From NCBI RefSeq assembly GCF_000769405.2, contig NZ_CP053439.1, positions 2,604,001 to 2,668,000 on the forward strand: a stretch of 64,000 nt of DNA. Reading direction: 5' to 3'. Made by a program: the position numbers and the translations under genes. Under the pieces are notes generated by a model, which did no database searches, had not been told where the DNA came from, and saw only the letters and a program-made list of their open reading frames with translations. Positions 36,132 to 44,580 of this stretch are shown in pieces (position 1 is the stretch's first letter; the number at the start of each line of letters is the position of its first letter). The DNA is from Rhizobium brockwellii (GTDB lineage: Bacteria > Pseudomonadota > Alphaproteobacteria > Rhizobiales > Rhizobiaceae).

Positions 36132-36176
36132 TGGCGCAGATGCCGGACGGTTATCGTCCGCCGGCCCGATCTTGCG

Positions 36177-36620
36177 CTATTCCTGGATATCGGGCTCGAC
36201 GACCTTGGCGAGGTTTCGCAGCGACTCCTGCCAGCCGAGATAACAAGCCTCGGGCGGAATGACATCAGGCACGCCGGCCTGCACGATATCCACCTCGGTG
36301 CCGACCAAAACCTTCTTCAGCGTCACGGTGACTTCCATTTCGCCCGGCAGGTTGGGATCGTCGAACCTGTCGGTGTAGCGCAGGCGTTCGCCTGGGACGA
36401 GCTCGAGATATTCGCCGCCGAAGGCGTGGCTATTGCCCGTCGTGAAGTTGCGGAAGGACATTCTGAACGTGCCGCCGACAACCGGTTCCGAATGGTGCAC
36501 GGTGCAGAGGAAGCCGTTCGGCGGAAGCCACTTGGCAAGCGCGTCCGCCTCGAGGAACGCGCGATAGACTTTCTCCGGGCTGGTCGCCAGAACGCGGTGC
36601 AGACGTATGGTACTCGGCAT
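36177..36620 (-). CDS. SRPBCC/AHSA1-domain protein
   Basis: A 147-aa protein with the START-like hydrophobic-cavity fold of activator of Hsp90 homologue 1-like proteins. Typical elements are the start IRLHRVLATSPEKVYRAFLE, the segment KWLPPNGF, GGTFRMSF and the C-terminal helix GWQESLRNLAKVVE. AAGGAT precedes ATG 36620; a longer in-frame start is unsupported. These proteins bind small hydrophobic ligands, but function is usually unknown. Confidence 0.86.
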   Translation of the reverse strand: MPSTIRLHRVLATSPEKVYRAFLEADALAKWLPPNGFLCTVHHSEPVVGGTFRMSFRNFTTGNSHAFGGEYLELVPGERLRYTDRFDDPNLPGEMEVTVTLKKVLVGTEVDIVQAGVPDVIPPEACYLGWQESLRNLAKVVEPDIQE

Positions 36621-36754
36621 GGTCGTGATCCTTTTTGGATTTACGGAATGGACGAACCTAGGACGGGCGCGGCTTGGCCAATCCGACACCGGATCGAATT
36701 TTTCTTCAAGAAAAATTGCTTAAAGATTGCGACGCGCTTTGGGGCTATCGCGGC

Positions 36755-37168
36755 TCAACTAGGCATGCCATCGAACTGCGGAAGATCGAGCGGCGTTGCC
36801 CAGGCCAGCCGGCGCCGGGTGAACATTTCGACCCCCGGCTTGATCAGTTCGGGCCGGTCGAGGCTGCCGAGCGTCACGAAGACGAGGCCGGGGAAGCTCT
36901 CGAGGTTGCTGCTGAATAACCTCGCGCCGCAATCGGGGCAAAAGTTGCGGTCGAGCCCTTTGCCTGAATCGGCGATGTAATGAAACGCTTTCGGGCTGCC
37001 GCTGATCACGGTGAAATCTTCCTGCGGCACGGCGAAAAACGTGGCGGCCTCCCCGCCCGTTGCCCTCTTGCAGTCCAGGCAATGGCAATTGGCGACAAAG
37101 TTCGGGTCCGTGTCGAAGGCAAATCTCACCGCGCCGCAGCAGCATTGCCCGGTATATTTCCTGGTCAT
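36755..37168 (-). CDS. GFA-family (CENP-V/GFA) zinc protein
   Basis: A 137-aa protein with the glutathione-dependent formaldehyde-activating enzyme fold. Zinc-binding cysteines appear in order: GQCCCGAVRF near residue 10, CHCLDCKR near 30 and FCPDCGARLF near 80. ATG 37168 (MTRKYTG) is the usual family start. Most members are of unknown substrate; formaldehyde activation has been shown only for Gfa itself. Confidence 0.87.
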   Translation of the reverse strand: MTRKYTGQCCCGAVRFAFDTDPNFVANCHCLDCKRATGGEAATFFAVPQEDFTVISGSPKAFHYIADSGKGLDRNFCPDCGARLFSSNLESFPGLVFVTLGSLDRPELIKPGVEMFTRRRLAWATPLDLPQFDGMPS

Positions 37169-37328
37169 CTCAGATGCCCCCCATCCCGTGTTCGAACGTT
37201 TGCGATTGGCTCTGCCTCGCCGTCGTGCGCAGACGTCGTCGAGACGCGCCTGCGGCCGGGGTTGGCACAAGCCGAATGAGGAAATCTCGACCTCCCCGGG
37301 CATCAATCGTTCCCAAGGGCTGAAGCGC

Positions 37329-38021
37329 TTAAGCCGCGGCCTGCTTTCTCAAGGCATCAAGCAGTGTCCGGGCGCCCTGTCTTGACGAGGCCGGGTTTTG
37401 GCCGGTGATCAGCAGGCCATCCTGGACGACATGCACGCCCCAATCCGCCGTCTTCGAAAACTTTGCGCCCTGCTCTTTCAGGACGTCCTCGAGCAGGTAG
37501 GGAACGACTTCAACCAGGTGCATGGCCTCTTCTTCGGAATCGGTGAATCCCGTGACGGCCCGGCCCTTGGCGATAGGCTTTCCATCCGGCGCCTTCACAT
37601 TCGTCAGGATTCCCGGTGCGTGGCAAACGAGTGCCACAGGTTTTCCCGCCGCGAGCATATCCTCGATGAGCGACAGCGCATTGCGGTCGTTCGTCAGGTC
37701 CCAAAGTGGGCCGTGCCCACCAGGGAAGAACACGCTGTCATAGTCCGCCTGCTTGATATCGGACAGCCTCAGGGTGTTGGCAAGCGCGGCCGTTGCCGCC
37801 TGGTCCCGCTCGAACCGTCGCGTATCTTCCGTCTGGAAGGCCGGCTCATTGCTCTTCGGATCGAGCGGAGGCTGGCCGCCCTTCGGCGAAGCGAGCGTGA
37901 TATCGACCCCGGCGCCACGGAAAACAAAGTAAGGGGCAGCAAGCTCCTCGAGCCAGAATCCCGTCTTCTTGCCGGTGTTTCCCAACTGATCATGCGATGT
38001 GAGAACCATGAGAATTTTCAT
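37329..38021 (-). CDS. DJ-1/PfpI-family protein (Hsp31-like)
   Basis: A 230-aa protein of the class I glutamine-amidotransferase-like DJ-1 superfamily. The nucleophile is Cys133 in LVCHAPG with His134 next to it; the upstream Glu of FWLEELAAP (25-26) and the oxyanion segment FFPGGHGPLWDL complete the site. This layout matches Hsp31-like glyoxalase III or chaperone proteins. GGAGCTGAG precedes the ATG. Monocistronic. Confidence 0.88.
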   Translation of the reverse strand: MKILMVLTSHDQLGNTGKKTGFWLEELAAPYFVFRGAGVDITLASPKGGQPPLDPKSNEPAFQTEDTRRFERDQAATAALANTLRLSDIKQADYDSVFFPGGHGPLWDLTNDRNALSLIEDMLAAGKPVALVCHAPGILTNVKAPDGKPIAKGRAVTGFTDSEEEAMHLVEVVPYLLEDVLKEQGAKFSKTADWGVHVVQDGLLITGQNPASSRQGARTLLDALRKQAAA

Positions 38022-38245
38022 TGCTCAGCTCCTTCAAGCCGGCCGGCGGACAACGCCGTCGGCACCCGGATTTACGGTGAAATACTGCCTGCAATCTCAT
38101 GCTGAAACGGGACAGGACATAGAGCGGCTGCGCTGCGAAACAAGCTCTCCCGCGCGGCGTTTGCTAGAATTGCTTTAGCCGACGCCTAACCAGACAACGG
38201 AGGTCGCCCGCGACATCCGTTCGCTGGGCTGAGCCGACAGATGTT

Positions 38246-38545
38246 TCAAAGGCATTTGAAAAGCCTGACCGGCTTTCCCGGCCCACGCCGGATGATGTGC
38301 TTGGCTTCGAGATCCAACTGAACGGCCTTCAACCACCATCCGGCCTTGGAACCGCCGGGGAATTCGACTTCGGAGAGGTGCGGCAGGATGGCGATATTTG
38401 CCTCTGCCACAGTCAATCCGGGTGCCTGCGCGGGGAGTGCGGCCAGCAAAGCGTGGCGCATTGCCATGTATTTGGCCTTGTTGACCCGCTCCGTATGATG
38501 CGGCGAGGTTATGCTTTCAATGAGGATTTTTTCGTCGTCAGGCAT
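38246..38545 (-). CDS. DUF6958-like small protein
   Basis: A 99-aa protein that appears to be winged-helix-like: VNKAKYMAMRHALLAALP, then GLTVAEANIAILPHL and GGSKAGWWLKAVQLDLEAKHIIRR. I recall this conserved pattern as DUF6958 but cannot verify the number. AAGGAGC precedes ATG 38545, which overlaps the end of the upstream GFA-like gene by 8 bp, so the two are probably co-translated. Confidence 0.68.
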   Translation of the reverse strand: MPDDEKILIESITSPHHTERVNKAKYMAMRHALLAALPAQAPGLTVAEANIAILPHLSEVEFPGGSKAGWWLKAVQLDLEAKHIIRRGPGKPVRLFKCL

Positions 38546-39077
38546 CGATTGCTCCTTTGATTGCGATGTCGGGGGCTTTGAAGCCCATCGCAATCCAGGC
38601 GGTGAGAAGTCTGCCATAGAAGCCGGCCGTCGCCAGTGCGCCGGAAGGAACGTCATCAGGCACGCTCGCGCGATCGTGCGCATTCTGGGTCATCGTGCGC
38701 AATTGCAGGGGTGGAAGCTCGTCCTGCTTCCAGAGATTGCCGTAGAGGCTAAACCAGTGACCGCCCTCGAACTCCAGAAAAATGGGCGTGTTGCAGCAGG
38801 ACGCCAGGACGCGTCGCGTTGACGCGTTGGGTCCGAGGCGGAATTCCCGCAGGTTTTCGGTTCCGGCCAAAAGGCTGATCCTATCCTTGCGATAAAGCAC
38901 GTAGCGCGTACCGCCATGGATCGTCCGGATCGCCGCCGGCACTGGGAGCGACTCCAGCCTTCCGGCCGCGTCACTGCAGCTCTTGCAGTGACATTCCGCG
39001 CTGATGATCGGGGCGCCGCGCACTTCGAGGTGAAAGGTTCCGCAGGCACACGTCAGATGGGTTGTCTTGCTTTTCAT
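38538..39077 (-). CDS. GFA-like cysteine-rich protein (DUF6151 type)
   Basis: A 179-aa protein with a GFA-like zinc core: CACGTFHLEV (residues 10-19), CHCKSCSDAAG (about 30-40), and a variant third site SCCNTPIFLEF. The C-terminal 60 residues are extra and helical. It is divergent from a TetR regulator, and two palindromic operators lie between them, so this two-gene unit is probably the TetR target. Substrate unknown. Confidence 0.75.
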   Translation of the reverse strand: MKSKTTHLTCACGTFHLEVRGAPIISAECHCKSCSDAAGRLESLPVPAAIRTIHGGTRYVLYRKDRISLLAGTENLREFRLGPNASTRRVLASCCNTPIFLEFEGGHWFSLYGNLWKQDELPPLQLRTMTQNAHDRASVPDDVPSGALATAGFYGRLLTAWIAMGFKAPDIAIKGAIDA

Positions 39078-39120
39078 GACATCGCTCGCTGTTGAGGATC
39101 GCTGGATAGCCGCAAAATCA

Positions 39121-39164
39121 AACTAGACCGTTTGGTTCCGTTATAAGAACTAGACGGTTCAGTT
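39121..39164. promoter_or_regulatory. Two tandem palindromic operators, TetR-type
   Basis: Two imperfect 17-bp palindromes, AACTAGACCGTTTGGTT (39121-39137) and AACTAGACGGTTCAGTT (39148-39164), lie 27 bp apart start to start, each symmetric at 12 of 16 paired positions. They share the 12-mer AACTAGAC(C/G)GTT. They sit in the intergenic region between the GFA-like gene and the TetR gene, as expected for an autoregulated TetR repressor. Confidence 0.72.
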
Positions 39165-39200
39165 TGATCATGTCAACTAGGGTTCGAGTGGAGATCGAGA

Positions 39201-39869
39201 ATGTTGATACCGGGTATGGAAGCCGACCTGGCCCTTGGGCGGGCCGGCACGCGTTCGGAGCGCAAACAGGCGGCGATCGTCGGTGCCGCGGCCGAAGTCT
39301 TTCTGAGCACCGGTTATGCCGGAGCCAGCATGGACGAGATCGCCAGCCGGTCCGGCGTGTCCAAGCAGACGGTCTACAAACACTTCTCCAGCAAGGAGGC
39401 GCTGTTCGTCGCGGTGCTCACCCAGATGATGGGTGAGGCAGATACCGCCGTTCACACCGGCCTCCCCCAGGTGGAAAACCGCGCCCAGCTGGAAGCTTAT
39501 CTCCTTGACTACGCTGTCCGCCAGCTCGCCATCGTCCTGACGCCAGGGCTGATGCAATTGCGCCGGCTTGTGATTGCCGAGGCGCAACGCTTCCCGGAAC
39601 TCGCCAAGGTGCTTTACACGCGCGGCCCCGCACGGGCGCTCGAAGTCATGGGCAGCGCTTTCGAACAATTGGCCGGTAAGAAGCTGCTGCAGTTCTCCGA
39701 TGCAACGGTCGCCGCGTCACAGTTCAACTGGCTGGTGATGGCGGACCCCGTCAACCGGGTGATGATGCTGGGCGATGCAGCCATTCCGACGAAACAGGAG
39801 ATTCGCCGCCACGCCGAGGCGGCCGTCGCGACGTTCCTGGCGGCATTTCTGCATCCAGATCAGCGATGA
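39201..39869 (+). CDS. TetR-family transcriptional repressor
   Basis: A 222-aa regulator. The helix-turn-helix is clear: QAAIVGAAAEVFLSTGYAGASMDEIASRSGVSKQTVYKHFSSKEALF (residues about 24-70, written in family order), and the C-terminal ligand domain resembles the AefR-like class. GGAG lies eight bases before ATG 39201. It is divergent from the GFA-like/DUF6958 unit across a region with twin operators. Ligand unknown. Confidence 0.88.
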   Translation: MLIPGMEADLALGRAGTRSERKQAAIVGAAAEVFLSTGYAGASMDEIASRSGVSKQTVYKHFSSKEALFVAVLTQMMGEADTAVHTGLPQVENRAQLEAYLLDYAVRQLAIVLTPGLMQLRRLVIAEAQRFPELAKVLYTRGPARALEVMGSAFEQLAGKKLLQFSDATVAASQFNWLVMADPVNRVMMLGDAAIPTKQEIRRHAEAAVATFLAAFLHPDQR

Positions 39870-40097
39870 ACGCCGCCGAAGATCCGGGCTACAGAGTTCG
39901 ACAATGACTGGAATTTTCCGCGCGTGCCAACGGGGCGGCGGTCACAAAGCCGCCGCTCAATCGTCAGCAAATCGCCCCGTTACCGCCGCACCGTACCCTC
40001 TTAAAGGTCCCATCGTCGCGACTTCGCCGGCCTTTGAGCGGCCGAGCGATCGACCGAGGCGGTCTTGCTGCCGATCAAATCACGCACTTGAAGAGGA

Positions 40098-40580
40098 ATG
40101 AATATGATCAATCGTTACACATCTGTCGCAACATTGAGCACTGTGGTCTTCAGTCTGCTTGCTTTCAGCCCGGCATCCGCTGTCGACATGGCCCAGGCGC
40201 AACAGCAGCCGCCGGCGCAAGGCCAGACACCGATGCAGGGACAGCCCGGTGGCAACGGTGCGACAGCAGCCGTCAGCGATCAGAAAATCGAGGCCTTCGC
40301 CGTTGCCTATCTGCAGGTCGACAAGGTGAGGCAGGAATATTCGGCCAAGATCGGCGCGACGAAGGACGAGACTGCCAAGCAACAACTGCAGGAGGAAGCC
40401 AAGAAGCAGATGGTCGATACCGTCCAAGCTTCTCCCGATATCTCCGTCGAGGAATACTCGTCGATCCTGACGGCTGCGCAAAGCGACCCGGCTCTGGCCA
40501 AGAAGGTTCTGGAAAAGATAGGCACGCCGCCGCCGGGCCAGGAGCAGCCGCAGCAGGGGCAGCAGCAGCCGCAGCAATAG
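40098..40580 (+). CDS. DUF4168-type secreted protein
   Basis: A 160-aa exported protein: signal peptide 1-28, a Gln/Pro-rich spacer, a helical DUF4168 core (about 58-140: KIEAFAVAYLQVDKVRQEY; ISVEEYSSILTAAQSDP) and a Gln/Pro-rich tail. Gaps 39870-40097 and 40581-40700 show nothing else clear. DUF4168 proteins are periplasmic and of unknown function, often Gln-rich. Monocistronic. Confidence 0.8.
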   Translation: MNMINRYTSVATLSTVVFSLLAFSPASAVDMAQAQQQPPAQGQTPMQGQPGGNGATAAVSDQKIEAFAVAYLQVDKVRQEYSAKIGATKDETAKQQLQEEAKKQMVDTVQASPDISVEEYSSILTAAQSDPALAKKVLEKIGTPPPGQEQPQQGQQQPQQ

Positions 40581-40699
40581 GCAGTGCTTAAGTCGCCATG
40601 AATAGGCTGCGGATGTCTTGCCGTTCGCGCCGGCAGCAGAGCCCGCCATTTGCCGGGCTCTGCTTTCCATCTCGGCAGTCGACGAAGAGATCGGCTAGA

Positions 40700-40745
40700 C
40701 CAGGATGCCGAAAACCGCTCACACTTTTCGGCAAAATGCTCTGGT
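40700..40745. repeat. Palindromic intergenic repeat / possible bidirectional terminator
   Basis: A perfect 8-bp stem GCCGAAAA (40707-40714) and TTTTCGGC (40725-40732) with a 10-nt loop CCGCTCACAC. It lies between the convergent DUF4168 and ectC genes, and A/T-rich arms on both sides allow termination in either direction. From memory this motif recurs between Rhizobium genes. Confidence 0.55.
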
Positions 40746-41132
40746 TCAGTATTGCGACCCGCTCTTGTTGTTCAGGTCGTGCCGTTCGGTGCCCGTCAGC
40801 GGCGGGTTGAAGATGCTGACGAGAACGAGATCCTGATCCTTGCCGCCGCGCAAATAATGCCGGTCGTGCTTGTCCAGCACATAGATATCACCGGCGCGGA
40901 TCGGAAAGACGTTGCCGTCCATATCCTCCACTTCGCCCTCGCCCTTGATGCAATAGCAGGCCTCCAGATGATTGCGGTACTGAAGCAGGGCTTCGCTATT
41001 GGCGCGAACGACGGTATGGCACACCGTAAAACCCATGCCGTCGTCTTTAGTCAGCAAGCGGTGGCTCGTGCCGTTGCCCCAGTCGACGAAACGCTCGGTG
41101 AGCTCCACCTCCTTCAGATTTCTGACGAACAT
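40746..41132 (-). CDS. ectC: Ectoine synthase (orphan)
   Basis: A 128-aa cupin protein closely matching EctC, which cyclises N-gamma-acetyl-diaminobutyrate to ectoine. The length is normal and the iron-site residues expected from characterised EctC are present: Glu57 ([15 protein letters not shown]), Tyr84 ([11 protein letters not shown]) and His92 (RHYLRGG). ATG 41132 follows AGGAG. No ectA or ectB is in the window, so ectoine could be made only from imported or distantly encoded precursor. It is divergent from a LysR gene. Confidence 0.88.
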   Translation of the reverse strand: MFVRNLKEVELTERFVDWGNGTSHRLLTKDDGMGFTVCHTVVRANSEALLQYRNHLEACYCIKGEGEVEDMDGNVFPIRAGDIYVLDKHDRHYLRGGKDQDLVLVSIFNPPLTGTERHDLNNKSGSQY

Positions 41133-41165
41133 CGCCGATTCTCCTGATAAATTATTGAAGATACA

Positions 41166-41212
41166 GCGATGATTATTTTCATCGCCCACAACAATTAGCT
41201 ATTGAAATAGCT
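41166..41212. promoter_or_regulatory. Two palindromes between ectC and lysR
   Basis: Perfect 7-bp inverted repeats at 41166-41185 (GCGATGA, 6-bp spacer, TCATCGC) and 41197-41212 (AGCTATT, 2-bp spacer, AATAGCT). Both lie in the 129-bp divergent region. They are candidate LysR-type binding sites controlling ectC and the regulator itself. Confidence 0.55.
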
Positions 41213-41261
41213 GGCATTTTCAATTGATGATTTCTGCGTCATCTGTGAGGAAATTTTACAA

Positions 41262-42140
41262 ATGCAATTGCCGCCGTTGAACGCCCTGCGCGCTTTCGAA
41301 GCCACGGCCCGCCTGATGAGCCTTTCGAAAGCGGGCGACGAACTGCACGTTACCCATGCGGCGATCAGCCATCAGATCAAGCATCTGGAGACCTGGCTCG
41401 GCCGCAAGCTGTTGCAGAAATCAGGCCGCGGCGTTGCGCTGACCGCAGCCGGCGGCGAATATTACCGCGCCGTGTCAGGATCGCTGGCGGCGATCGCGCA
41501 TGCGACCGGCAACATGAGGCGCGATCACGACATGCGCACCGTCACCGTCGGCTGCATTCCCTCGATTGCATCGCGCTGGCTCGTCCCGGCCCTGCCCTCC
41601 TTCCAGGAGAGTGACCCCGATCTCGACGTCAGGATCGTCTATGCGCGTGCCGAAGAACGCTTCGACGACGAGAGCCTGGACGTGCTGATCACCATGGGCG
41701 AGGATCTGAGCGGCGGCAGGGAAAGCCGCCTGCTCTTCTCGCGCCGCAATCAGCCCGTCGCCAGCCGCCATTACCTTGCCAAACGCAACTGGACGATTGA
41801 CGACGTCTCACTCGCCGGCGCCGATCTGCTGCACGACGAATCCGTCGACGGCTGGAAGGAATGGTTCCGCAAGGCCGGCCAGAAAGCGCCGGAACCGCTT
41901 CGAGGCCCGATATTCCAGGATTTCAACATGCTGGCGACGGCCGTGATCGCCGGCCATGGCGTGGCCCTCTGCCCCGTCGAGGTGTTCCGCCGCGAGATCG
42001 AGCGCGACGACCTGCTGGTGCTTTCCGACATCGCGACAGCAGAGAACCAGGGCTATTACGTCATATCGAACAGCTGGACGAAAAAGCCGGTGCGCCGCTT
42101 TATCGACTGGTTCATGACGGCGTGCGGATCCCCCGCGTGA
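41262..42140 (+). CDS. LysR-family regulator (GcvA-like)
   Basis: A 292-aa regulator with an N-terminal winged helix (LPPLNALRAFEATARLMS; AAISHQIKHLETWLGRKL) characteristic of the GcvA/AmpR group, and a substrate-binding-like effector domain (about 92-290). It is divergent from ectC and probably regulates it. Effector unknown; an ectoine precursor would fit the context. Confidence 0.87.
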   Translation: MQLPPLNALRAFEATARLMSLSKAGDELHVTHAAISHQIKHLETWLGRKLLQKSGRGVALTAAGGEYYRAVSGSLAAIAHATGNMRRDHDMRTVTVGCIPSIASRWLVPALPSFQESDPDLDVRIVYARAEERFDDESLDVLITMGEDLSGGRESRLLFSRRNQPVASRHYLAKRNWTIDDVSLAGADLLHDESVDGWKEWFRKAGQKAPEPLRGPIFQDFNMLATAVIAGHGVALCPVEVFRREIERDDLLVLSDIATAENQGYYVISNSWTKKPVRRFIDWFMTACGSPA

Positions 42141-42361
42141 GATCCCGTGCCCGCAGCTCATCGCAGGGTCGGCGTTGAATCGATGATGGAATTGGGTCGC
42201 AGTAATAAAGACGTGGCATAAGCCCATCCGAGCGCGAGTTGGGCAGAGTTGGGGATTGTTAATCAGAAATGCCTAATGTAAATCTTGGCGTGCACAAGTT
42301 GTGTGGGAGCTGATTTGCTACGATATCTGGTTATGACAAGCGACTAGGGAGGGCCTCGGAC

Positions 42362-44017
42362 ATGCAGAAAATTCGTGCGGCCCGCTCGGCCCTCGGACAA
42401 ACAGAGGCAAAAACTTCGAGCTCGATCGACCGGCTTTTGTTCTTTGACCGCGATTTCAATCCCGTCGAGAATTTGTTGGGCAATGAGCTGCCTGCTTCTG
42501 TCAAACCAGCAGCGTCGTTTTGGGAGCATTTTCCAGAATTGGACAAATCGGCGATTACGCTCGCCCTCCGTTCCTTGGGCGACAGTGCCCAGCCTCTGCG
42601 AATATCGGGTGATCTTGGCACGCCAGCGTCGCACGGACTGACGATCTATCGGATCGGAGATCTGTTTGCCGTGGTTCGGTCCGAGGAATCCATCGACGAT
42701 GAGCGCGCAACCCTTTTGCATCTGGCCACCCACGATCCGCTCACTGGACTGCCGAACCGACGCCAGTTCAGCGAGGACCTCACTGTATTGCTACGGGAGA
42801 CCGCGGGCTCGAACGAGACCCTGTCCCTGATGCAACTCGATCTTGACGATTTCAAACCTGTTAACGACACGCTTGGGCATCCAGCCGGCGACAAGCTTCT
42901 TCAGCTCGCTGCAAGCCGCATCCAAGAGTGCCTTACCAGGGACGACAGAGCCTATCGATTGGCGGGTGACGAATTCACCGTCATATCAAGGGGCCCGGGA
43001 CATCCCGCCAAAGGCCACCAGTTAGCGGAAGCTTTGGTTGATGCATTCAAAAAGCCCTTCACGATAGATGGCATCGCGCTATTTGTCGGTGCCAGTATCG
43101 GCATATCTGCTGCTCCGCCGGACGGTACAACTCCGGAGCAGCTGATGAAGGCGTCCGACGTCGCACTCTACGCCGCGAAGAAGGACGGGCGCGGTCGCGC
43201 AAGACCGTTTGATCCGTCAATGCTTGAGTTGCTGGAACAACGCGAACTGCTGCGCCGCAGCCTTCGCATGGCCCTGGTCCAAGAACAATTCTCTGTTGAG
43301 TACCAACCCATCGCCGAGGGTGGCAGCATTGTCGGCTTCGAAGCATTGCTCAGATGGAACCACCCTCTACTTGGAAAAATCCCACCAACGGCATTTATTC
43401 CGATGGCCGAGGCCGATGGAATGATGCCGGAAATAGGTGCATGGGTTTTGGAGCAGGCATGTCGCGAGGCAATGAAGTGGCCGCAGAACTATATCGTCGC
43501 GGTCAATTTGTCCGCGGCTGAATTCTTGACAAGCGGCCTCACTGATCGGGTATCCCAAACGCTAGACTTGATCGGGTTGCCGCCCGACCGTCTAGAGCTT
43601 GAGATAACCGAAAGCGTGCTCCTTGAGCGGACCGTCAACAATATCGACACCCTGAATACTCTCAACGTGCTAGGGATACGAATCTCGCTTGATGATTTCG
43701 GGACCGAATATTCTTCGCTCAGCTATCTGAAGACATTCCCTTTCGACACGATCAAAATCGACAAATATTTTATCACCGACCTCGAAAGCGATCTGAAAGG
43801 CCAGGCAATCGTCCGCTGCGTCGTCAACCTCGCACATGACCTCGACATGCAGGTGACAGCCGAAGGGGTAGAGACGCCAGGTCAGGCGGAATGGTTGCGC
43901 AGTGTGGGCTGCGACAGACTTCAAGGCTATTTGATTAGCAGGCCGCTTCCGGTCCAGGCGATTGCCGAGTTCATCAACCGGGCGGAAACATCCGTAAGCC
44001 CTGTGCTACCACAGTGA
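42362..44017 (+). CDS. GGDEF-EAL cyclic-di-GMP enzyme with PAS-like N-terminus
   Basis: A 551-aa soluble protein. Residues 15-110 are a PAS-like sensor. The GGDEF domain (about 120-285) has LTGLPNRR and AGDEF at the active loop, compatible with cyclase activity; I see no RxxD inhibitory site at the usual position. The EAL domain (about 300-540) has EALLRW, NLSAAEF, LEITES, KID and EGVET; loop 6 reads DDFGTEYS where DDFGTGYS is usual. GGGAGGG precedes the ATG. It lies 74 bp ahead of a partner-switching gene set on the same strand and may be its output. Confidence 0.9.
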   Translation: MQKIRAARSALGQTEAKTSSSIDRLLFFDRDFNPVENLLGNELPASVKPAASFWEHFPELDKSAITLALRSLGDSAQPLRISGDLGTPASHGLTIYRIGDLFAVVRSEESIDDERATLLHLATHDPLTGLPNRRQFSEDLTVLLRETAGSNETLSLMQLDLDDFKPVNDTLGHPAGDKLLQLAASRIQECLTRDDRAYRLAGDEFTVISRGPGHPAKGHQLAEALVDAFKKPFTIDGIALFVGASIGISAAPPDGTTPEQLMKASDVALYAAKKDGRGRARPFDPSMLELLEQRELLRRSLRMALVQEQFSVEYQPIAEGGSIVGFEALLRWNHPLLGKIPPTAFIPMAEADGMMPEIGAWVLEQACREAMKWPQNYIVAVNLSAAEFLTSGLTDRVSQTLDLIGLPPDRLELEITESVLLERTVNNIDTLNTLNVLGIRISLDDFGTEYSSLSYLKTFPFDTIKIDKYFITDLESDLKGQAIVRCVVNLAHDLDMQVTAEGVETPGQAEWLRSVGCDRLQGYLISRPLPVQAIAEFINRAETSVSPVLPQ

Positions 44018-44091
44018 ACAACCGATTTTCGCCATGCCTTTAGAGATCGCAGCATCAACCTGACGCCCCAGGTAAAAGAAGGGAGGGTGTA

Positions 44092-44580
44092 TTGGAACAG
44101 GAAGCAGCTAGCTTCGATGACCATGCATTTGCGCCGATGGTATCGCTGGAACTGAACGTTGCAATGTTCAAATCCCGATGGCAGTTTTGCGACAAGATTA
44201 CGGAATATCTCTCAGACATTCTCGGCCAAGGTCATAGCGATCCCGCTCGATATTCCAATTTTCTTTCCGTCGCGACGAACGAGCTCATTGAACTTGCTTT
44301 CCGTTCGACGAGCGAGCTGGGAAGGATCAGTTTCAGTCTCTACCGGAATGCGACATTCAATCGGCTGAGAATTACGTTTCCTTGCGAGGAAGCATCTAGA
44401 GCAAGCGAACACCAGCCTGTCCCCGGCGCCGGCTCTGGATACGTGGTGATGAAGTCCGACGGGACGGTTTTGCTCAGCGATTTGGCAGCAATATTCCGCG
44501 CCACGATCCGAATTGAGAAAGACGGCAGACAAGGGATTCAAATCATTGCGGATTTCCCCTCGACCGAGGACTTCCAATGA
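44092..44580 (+). CDS. Degenerate GHKL-like ATPase/regulator, 162 aa
   Basis: A small soluble protein that looks like a diverged relative of the ATPase at 48110-48670. It keeps a similar N-box (SVATNELIELAFRS against YLSNELIENAVKF) but the later glycine-rich ATP lid is reduced to AGSGYVVM, so ATP binding may be lost. The start is TTG 44092, chosen because GGGAGGG is four bases upstream; the first ATG is at 44137. It overlaps the next gene (ATGA). A partner-switching anti-regulator role is inferred from context and this match. Confidence 0.62.
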   Translation: MEQEAASFDDHAFAPMVSLELNVAMFKSRWQFCDKITEYLSDILGQGHSDPARYSNFLSVATNELIELAFRSTSELGRISFSLYRNATFNRLRITFPCEEASRASEHQPVPGAGSGYVVMKSDGTVLLSDLAAIFRATIRIEKDGRQGIQIIADFPSTEDFQ

